Shown piece by piece: positions 58,188 to 64,000 of a DNA stretch of 64,000 bases. Source of the DNA: JANXQG01 sp963824275 (GTDB taxonomy: Bacteria; Planctomycetota; Planctomycetia; Pirellulales; Thermoguttaceae); assembly GCA_963824275.1 (NCBI GenBank), contig CAWGOT010000003.1, positions 1,364,001 to 1,428,000 of the forward strand, read 5' to 3'. Each line of letters starts with the position of its first letter. Position 1 is the first letter of the stretch. The notes under the pieces are model-generated. The model saw nothing but the letters and a program-made list of their open reading frames with translations. It did not search any database and was not told where the DNA came from. Made by a program: the position numbers and the translations under genes.

Positions 58188-58555
58188 CCGCTTGCCGGCC
58201 GCTCGCCGCGATCGCGTTCGATCTGTTCCCAGGCCCATTGCCATGCGGCGACGGTGGAAGGAAAGCCCCGCGTGTTCATTCCCAGCAGGACCGCCTGCTC
58301 GACCTCGGCGGCCGTCGCGCCCTGTTCGAGGGCACGGCGGACGTGGCTCTTGACGGCCGACTCCAGGCCGGCGCCGAAGGAGATGCCGATCTTGATCAGT
58401 TCGCACGTTTTGCGATCGAGCGGGCCCGCCTGTTCGACGGCATGCGCGACCATCTCGTGCGCCGCACCGATCTCGGGGAACTTCGTGACAAAGGCCCGGA
58501 AGGTCTTTGGCAATTTCGGTCCGCTCTGGCCGCTCGCCTCTGCCGATGGATCCAT
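58184..58555 (-). CDS. Carboxymuconolactone decarboxylase/AhpD-family protein
   Basis: 123 residues of all-helical AhpD type: DRKTCELIKIGISFGAGLESAVKSHVRRALEQGATAAEVEQAVLLG in the family. The first cysteine of the usual CxxC is missing (GAGLESAVKSH), so a classic peroxiredoxin-reducing role is doubtful; a conserved Glu and His remain. It follows RIC by nine bases in the same direction, so it is probably part of the FNR-type operon. Confidence 0.8.
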   Translation of the reverse strand: MDPSAEASGQSGPKLPKTFRAFVTKFPEIGAAHEMVAHAVEQAGPLDRKTCELIKIGISFGAGLESAVKSHVRRALEQGATAAEVEQAVLLGMNTRGFPSTVAAWQWAWEQIERDRGERPASG

Positions 58556-58564
58556 GATTTCTCC

Positions 58565-59335
58565 TCACCGCCCGGATAGGTTCACAAACGCGGATGGCGG
58601 GGGCGATTCCGCCGCGATTGCCCGCGGAAACAGGATGTTGTTTTCGAGGTGGATGTGCTGATGCAAGTCTCCTTCCATCCGCACCAGTTCTTGGTAGAGC
58701 GCGCGAAACGTGGGGCAGGCGTCCTCAGGCAGCCGGTAGTCGCCGGTCGCTTCGCGAATCTCCACCAGGGCCTGGCCGCGCTTTCGTGTTCGTGTTCCAT
58801 CTGTCGAATCGGATTCCCTACGGTTCCGAAACATGCCACAGGCCCCTGCGGGCCGCCTTTGCGATGCGCCTCCGCAGCCACGATATAGGGGAAAAGAACT
58901 TCCTCTTCCTTCCGCAAATGGCTCGTGAGTTCCGCGTCGAGGGCGTCGTACCGATCCTTTACGTGGCAGAGCATGGCGCCATGCTCCGCCACGTGGGCCT
59001 GTAACACCTTCCGCACCAGATCCCCGATCCTCGGCAACGCCTCGTGCATGTAGGCGTGATGCGTTTGGAGGATGTGGTCGATCAACTCATGGAGAGGGCG
59101 CCGCATTCCAGTCCTTTTCGGCGGCGGCCGTCCCCGTCGATGTTTCAACCAAGGCCGCTTCGATGTCGCGAAGCAGGTCGGGAAGCGCCGCCTGGCCCTC
59201 CGGCGCCGCCTCGGCCAGGCATTTCCCGCCGCCGCAACAATAGTCGATGCCATGCTTCTCGAAGACCTCCCGCGTCTGCGGGTACTGACCGACTAATGCC
59301 CGGACCGTTGTTGTGCCGTTTACCTGAATTGACAT
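58565..59335 (-). CDS. ric: Iron-sulfur cluster repair di-iron protein RIC (ScdA/YtfE) (two frameshifts)
   Basis: Repairs Fe-S clusters damaged by NO or peroxide. Start ATG 59335 (MSIQVNGTTTVRALVGQYP). ScdA_N domain with HGIDYCCGGGKCL, then a hemerythrin domain with the metal ligands in LIDHILQTHHAYMHEALPRI, AEHGAML, LRKEEEVLFPY, MEHEHES and LHQHIHLENNILFPRA. The first break (59095-59102) is mended by one CG, the second (near 58793) by one G. About 257 residues. Sits behind an FNR-type promoter. Confidence 0.88.
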
Positions 59336-59374
59336 ATTGTCCGTCTTTCTCATGCGAATATCCGTGTGAAACAA

Positions 59375-59467
59375 TCAACCCTCGAAGCGATCCAGTTGCA
59401 GAACGAACTCGCGTGGCTCGACGTTCTGAATGGCGTGCCGGACCGTGCCGGACCACCCTCGAATCAT
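59375..59467 (-). CDS. Small ORF leading the ric operon
   Basis: 30 codons (MIRGWSGTVRHAIQNVEPRE to FEG). GAGGAAA lies six bases before the ATG, and the predicted transcript start is only 17 bases upstream, so translation is plausible. I recognise no family. It could be a small protein, a leader peptide, or the start of a longer broken gene. Confidence 0.4.
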   Translation of the reverse strand: MIRGWSGTVRHAIQNVEPREFVLQLDRFEG

Positions 59468-59483
59468 CGGGTTTCCTCGCTGA

Positions 59484-59532
59484 TATTGGAATTATAGACG
59501 ATCTCTGTGACCGAGGGGTTGATCTGGATCAA
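59484..59532 (-). promoter_or_regulatory. Class II FNR/DNR-type promoter of the ric operon
   Basis: TTGATCTGGATCAA (59519-59532) is a perfect TTGAT-N4-ATCAA box. Read on the minus strand, a perfect TATAAT -10 (59496-59491) lies so that the box is centred at -41.5 from a start near 59484, the classic class II spacing. It should be activated by an FNR/DNR-type regulator under low oxygen or NO. Confidence 0.8.
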
Positions 59533-59565
59533 GAGTTGTCACTGATTTTCTGCCCAGTTAGCTCG

Positions 59566-61270
59566 TTATGCCTCCACCGTCACATCCTCCAGTGCCTGCG
59601 CCTGGCAAAGGAGGATGATGTTGTTGCCGCGATCGTCGCCGCTGAGCGCGTCCTGGGTCGGCATTTGCACCGATCCGGACAGCATCCGGCACTTGCAGGT
59701 CCCACAGATGCCGGAACGGCACTCGGAGTCGACGTTGACCCCCAACTCCTCGGCCAACGTCAGGATCGGTCGGCCGCCTTCGATCTTCGCCGTCTTGTTC
59801 GATCGCGAGAAAGTCACCGTGAATTCGCCGCCGCGGGTCAAACGCGAGCCGTCGTCGAGCGGCGACGATTGCTTCACGCCGAACGATTCCGTCCGGATGT
59901 TCTGCTCGGCGACGCCCAACTGCCGCAGCAGATCGCCTGTCGCGGCCAGCATCTCCGCCGGGCCGCACAAATAGAACGGGATGTTTGTCACATCGGGAAT
60001 CACGCGCGTCAGCAGTTTGGCGTCAATCCGCCCGATGGCGCCGTTCCAGCGTGTGCCCTCGGCGCGCGTCAGGGTCAGCGTGAGATGAAGATTGGAAAAG
60101 CGGCGTTCGATCGCCTCAAGCTCCTCGCGGAAAATGATGTCCTTGGCCGTTTTGCAGCAGTAGATCATATAGATCTGCCCGCTCCAATTGCTGGTCGGTC
60201 AGATAGCGCAAGATCGACATCAGCGGCGTGATCCCGACTCCCGCGGCCAACAGCGCGACGCGGTCCGCCTCCGCGCCGGTAAACGTGAAGCTGTCCTCCC
60301 GGCGCGGCGATCTGCAAGAGGTCGCCTTCCTGCACCTTATCGTGCATGTGCCGCGAGACCAGTCCCTGCTCTTCCCGTTTGATGGTCACTTCGCAGTAGC
60401 CGCGTCGTGACGGCGTGGAAGCAATCGTATACGACCGCGAGACCGGTCTTGCCGCCAAGTCTGCAAGCGAGAAGTCAAGTACTGTCCCGGCAGATAGGCG
60501 AAGGGAAAGGGGCTTCGCATCGGGCGGAACCAGGCGAAAGGTCTTGACGTTCGGGGGTTTCCTGCACGATGCGTTCGACGCGGAGTTGCCCGCTTCCAGC
60601 GGCCGGCGCCGGCCGATGCGGCCCGCTGGACACCGTCTGCGGAGCGACGGCTTTTTCGAAAGCCGCACGGAGAAACGCCACCGCTCGATATCCCAGCAAG
60701 ATTCCTACCACGCTGCCATAAGCGACTGGCAAGCGGATGTCCGATTTGACCTGCATGTAGAAATGCACGACCCCGGCAATCGCCGCAACATAGGCCAGGC
60801 GATGCAGTGCCTGCCACCGCTTCGGGCCCAGACGCTTGATCATCCAGTTGGTTGACGTGGCGGCCAGCGGCGCCATCGCCAGCAGCCCCAACGAACCGAC
60901 AATCAGGTAGGGACGCTTGACCATTTCGGAAAAGGTGTCCCGGATGTTCATCACGCGGTCGAGAATGAAGAAGATCGAGAAGTGCGCCAGTGCGTAAAAG
61001 AAGGCATACAGGCCCAGCAGCCGCCGGAAATGGAAGAGCCAGTTCAGCCCTGTGATCTTCCGCAAGGGCGTCACCAGCAACGTCAAGCAAAGGAAAATCA
61101 GCGTGAGCAGCCCTGTCGTCCGGATGGCGTAGTTGACCGGGTTCGCGCCGGTCTGGCCGTGCTAGGCATCCCACAGCAGGAGTGTCCCGGGCACGAGTCC
61201 ATTGACCAGCAGATACGAACTTCGCAAACCGCACGTCCTTCATCTCGGCAAGCTTCCTTAATCCGGGCAT
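59566..61270 (-). CDS. msrQ: MsrQ-like haem membrane domain fused to flavin reductase and ferredoxin (damaged frame)
   Basis: About 565 residues. The first domain is MsrQ/YedZ-like: GANPVNYAIRTTGLL, LLVTPLRKITGLNWLFHFRRLLGLYAFFYALAHFSIF, with its haem-binding His residues. Then an NAD(P)H-flavin reductase domain (RSYTIASTPSRRGYCEVTIKREEQGLVSRHMHD; FYLCGPAEML) and a plant-type 2Fe-2S domain (ECRSGICGTCKC ... LLCQA). Several frame breaks (near 61215, 60580, 60500, 60300, 60190) and one in-frame TAG near 61160. The fusion would carry electrons from NAD(P)H straight to MsrP. Confidence 0.7.
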
Positions 61271-61277
61271 TCCTGCC

Positions 61278-62250
<973 letters not shown>

Positions 62251-62467
62251 GGTATCAGCTTGGCGCACTGTTGGGCAGGCTGAATTTCATAGGCGGGGAC
62301 CTTTCAAAAAGAACTCACTTCGCACCATTCACTGCGCTCCATTCTACTCCCCGCAAGCAGGGATTCAAGAGCGATGGACCCAGCCTGACTTGGGAGGGTA
62401 AGCAAGCCCGCCTTTGCGCTTTGGTCCCGGCTGGGTCGCGCAACGGGGCGTTTGAAGGGTTCCTTGC

Positions 62468-62496
62468 TTGCAGTTCGTCCAAGTCCCATTTATAAT
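62468..62496 (+). promoter_or_regulatory. Sigma70-like promoter of the GH2 gene
   Basis: TTGCAG (62468-62473), 17 bases, TATAAT (62491-62496), about 78 bases before the GH2 start. The rest of the gap 62251-62573 shows no gene. Confidence 0.6.
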
Positions 62497-62573
62497 ACCA
62501 GCTTCCGCACGAACCCGCATGCCCACGCCGGGCAGGCGCCTGCCACCATTCTAGCCCTCCGAGGAGACCGTCC

Positions 62574-64000
62574 ATGAGATGGCTTTTGGCCTCTGCCGCC
62601 TTCCTTTTCTTGCTGGTCCCGACCGCCCTGGCGCCGGCAGCCGACAATCCGTCGACCTTAAAGCCGCCCACCGCCGTCGGACCGGCAGACCTTCTTCTTG
62701 CCCAGCGGGACAGAATCAACCTGAATGCCGGCTGGAAATTCTATAAAGGCGACACGAGCGGCGCAGAAGCGATCGGTTACAGCGACGCCGCATGGGCTAA
62801 CGTAAACCTGCCCCATGTCTTTGACATCCCTTATTATGCCCTGAAGAAAGGGAACTTCTGGTATGTAGGATACGGTTGGTACAGGAAGCATTTTGATGTC
62901 CAGGCGAAATGGAGAGAATCCAGCAGGATCTTTCTGGAATTTGAAGCGGCCTTTCAGGTCGCCCAGGTCTATGTCAACGGAAAACTCCAAGGAGAACACA
63001 AGGGCGGGTTCACGGGGTTCTATTTCGACATCACCGACGCCGTGCACGCGGGCGACAATGTGATTGCGGTGCGGGTGAATAACAAATGGGACCCGCAAAT
63101 CGCCCCGCGCGCCGGCGACTGGTTGTTTTTGGGGGGTATTCACAGGAGCGTCTATCTGGTGATTACCAGTCCGCTGCATGTCACATGGTACGGGACGTTC
63201 GTCACCACGCCGCAGGTTTCCGCCTCGCAGGCGAAGGTCAACGTCAAGACCGAAATCAAGAACGAAGGCGCAACGCCGGTAAACTGCACCGTCAAGACGA
63301 TTATTGCGGATGCAACCAAGACCATAGTAAGCACAGTGGAAAGCTCCCATCTGGTAAATGCGGGAGCCGTCTATGAGTTTGACCAGACCAGTCCGGACAT
63401 TCCCAATCCACATCTCTGGTCTCCGGAAACGCCCTATTTGTATCAGGTGAAAACGATCGTTTCCGATAACAAAGGCGCCATCGTGGACAACTACGAAAGT
63501 CCGCTGGGCATCCGGTCCACTCAGTGGACCGCGGACCAGGGTTTCAAGCTGAATGGAGCGCGCTATCTGATCAAGGGCGTAAATGCGCACGACGATCGTG
63601 CCGGCTGGGGCATTGCGCAGACCAAGGCCGGCTTTCGCAGAGACGTCCTGCTCATGAAGCAGTGCGGCTTTAATTTTATCCGAGAATGTCATAATCCACA
63701 CAACGTCTCCTGGGATGATGCCTGCGACCAACTGGGGATGCTTGCATGGCCGGAAAATTCCTTCTGGGGAGTGGGCGGCTTCAAGACCGACGAAGACGGC
63801 GGCTGGCGGCAAAGTTCCTATCCCACCAAGGCGGTTGACGAGAAACCGTTCGAAGACAATCTGAAGCAACAACTGGCAGAGTTCATTCGCCAGCGAAGAA
63901 ACCATCCCAGCATCATTGTATGGAGCATGGGCAACGAAACCTTCGATTGCCCTGGCGGAAGCGTGATGGCCAAGTGCAAGGCATTCTACCGGGTCCTGGC
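62574..64000 (+). CDS. Secreted glycoside hydrolase family 2 protein (partial, cut at window end)
   Basis: Signal peptide MRWLLASAAFLFLLVPTALA, start ATG 62574 after GAGGAG. The sugar-binding domain (LNAGWKFYKGD; YGWYRKHFDV; VYVNGKLQGEHKGGFTGFYFDIT), an Ig-like domain (LWSPETPYLYQVKT) and the start of the TIM barrel (LIKGVNAHDD; ECHNPHNVSW) follow, up to the acid/base Glu in WSMGNE. The barrel end and nucleophile lie beyond the window. At least 476 residues. Probable beta-galactosidase or related activity. More A/T-ending codons than its neighbours. Confidence 0.88.
   Translation, partial: MRWLLASAAFLFLLVPTALAPAADNPSTLKPPTAVGPADLLLAQRDRINLNAGWKFYKGDTSGAEAIGYSDAAWANVNLPHVFDIPYYALKKGNFWYVGYGWYRKHFDVQAKWRESSRIFLEFEAAFQVAQVYVNGKLQGEHKGGFTGFYFDITDAVHAGDNVIAVRVNNKWDPQIAPRAGDWLFLGGIHRSVYLVITSPLHVTWYGTFVTTPQVSASQAKVNVKTEIKNEGATPVNCTVKTIIADATKTIVSTVESSHLVNAGAVYEFDQTSPDIPNPHLWSPETPYLYQVKTIVSDNKGAIVDNYESPLGIRSTQWTADQGFKLNGARYLIKGVNAHDDRAGWGIAQTKAGFRRDVLLMKQCGFNFIRECHNPHNVSWDDACDQLGMLAWPENSFWGVGGFKTDEDGGWRQSSYPTKAVDEKPFEDNLKQQLAEFIRQRRNHPSIIVWSMGNETFDCPGGSVMAKCKAFYRVL

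Noticed and set aside
61150..61175. Stop codon recoding (pyrrolysine or readthrough) in msrQ
   Set aside because: No supporting tRNA or context is seen, and the gene is full of other sequence faults.

Overview
This window looks like a chromosome segment from a Planctomycetota bacterium, probably Pirellulales-like. The evidence is high GC, a signal-peptide squalene/prenyltransferase-repeat protein, GYF-domain and DUF4038-type proteins, zinc-type S14, a lysine-rich L5 extension, and several families of dispersed hairpin repeats between genes. No rRNA, tRNA, prophage or CRISPR array was found.

Layout. 0.1-8.0 kb: a DUF4038 glycosidase-like protein, a lipoprotein, an LssY fragment, a BT1-like MFS transporter, a repeat-rich 1.3 kb gap with a sigma70-like promoter and stacked hairpins, and a secreted terpenoid-cyclase-fold protein. 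8.5-24.6 kb: one S10-spc-alpha operon on the plus strand (S10, L3, L4, L23, L2, S19, L22, S3, L16, L29, S17, L14, L24, L5, S14, S8, L6, L18, S5, L15, SecY, Map, L36, S13, S11, S4, RpoA, L17). L30, adk and infA are not in their usual slots. 24.7-27.6 kb: a metallopeptidase, an LRR membrane protein and a broken Rpn-type nuclease. 27.5-36.3 kb: nitrate assimilation (nirB-nirD-dmsBC-like fusion-nasA on minus, divergent NarK-type transporter). 36.4-40.6 kb: hypotheticals and a ClC channel with CBS domains. 40.9-47.8 kb: a second, tightly coupled molybdenum module (Rrf2 regulator, NarI-like cytochrome b, bis-MGD oxidoreductase, 4Fe-4S subunit, Rieske protein, small membrane protein, NarK-like transporter with an inserted beta-rich domain). 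48.0-51.6 kb: an Eco57I-type restriction-modification protein. 51.9-58.2 kb: molybdenum cofactor synthesis (moaA; moaD, moaE-mobA fusion, moaC, mog, moeA). 58.2-59.5 kb: an AhpD-like protein and the Fe-S repair protein RIC behind a near-ideal FNR-type promoter. 59.6-62.3 kb: msrP with an msrQ-flavin reductase-ferredoxin fusion. 62.6-64 kb: a GH2 glycosidase cut by the window edge.

The second half reads as one theme: two molybdenum nitrate-type reductases, the cofactor pathway that supplies them, transporters, a third Mo enzyme (MsrP), and nitric-oxide/anaerobic damage control (RIC, NsrR-like Rrf2). The most novel-looking part is the 41-48 kb module, which seems to couple an assimilatory-type Mo catalytic subunit to quinol through a NarI-like cytochrome and a membrane Rieske protein.

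Caution. Many genes, including essential single-copy ones (L2, S3, S13, S11, S4, SecY), carry frameshifts that cannot be tolerated in a living cell. At least ten are repaired by restoring one CG dinucleotide and others by one base in a homopolymer, so I treat them as sequence or assembly errors and annotate each such gene over its full span.
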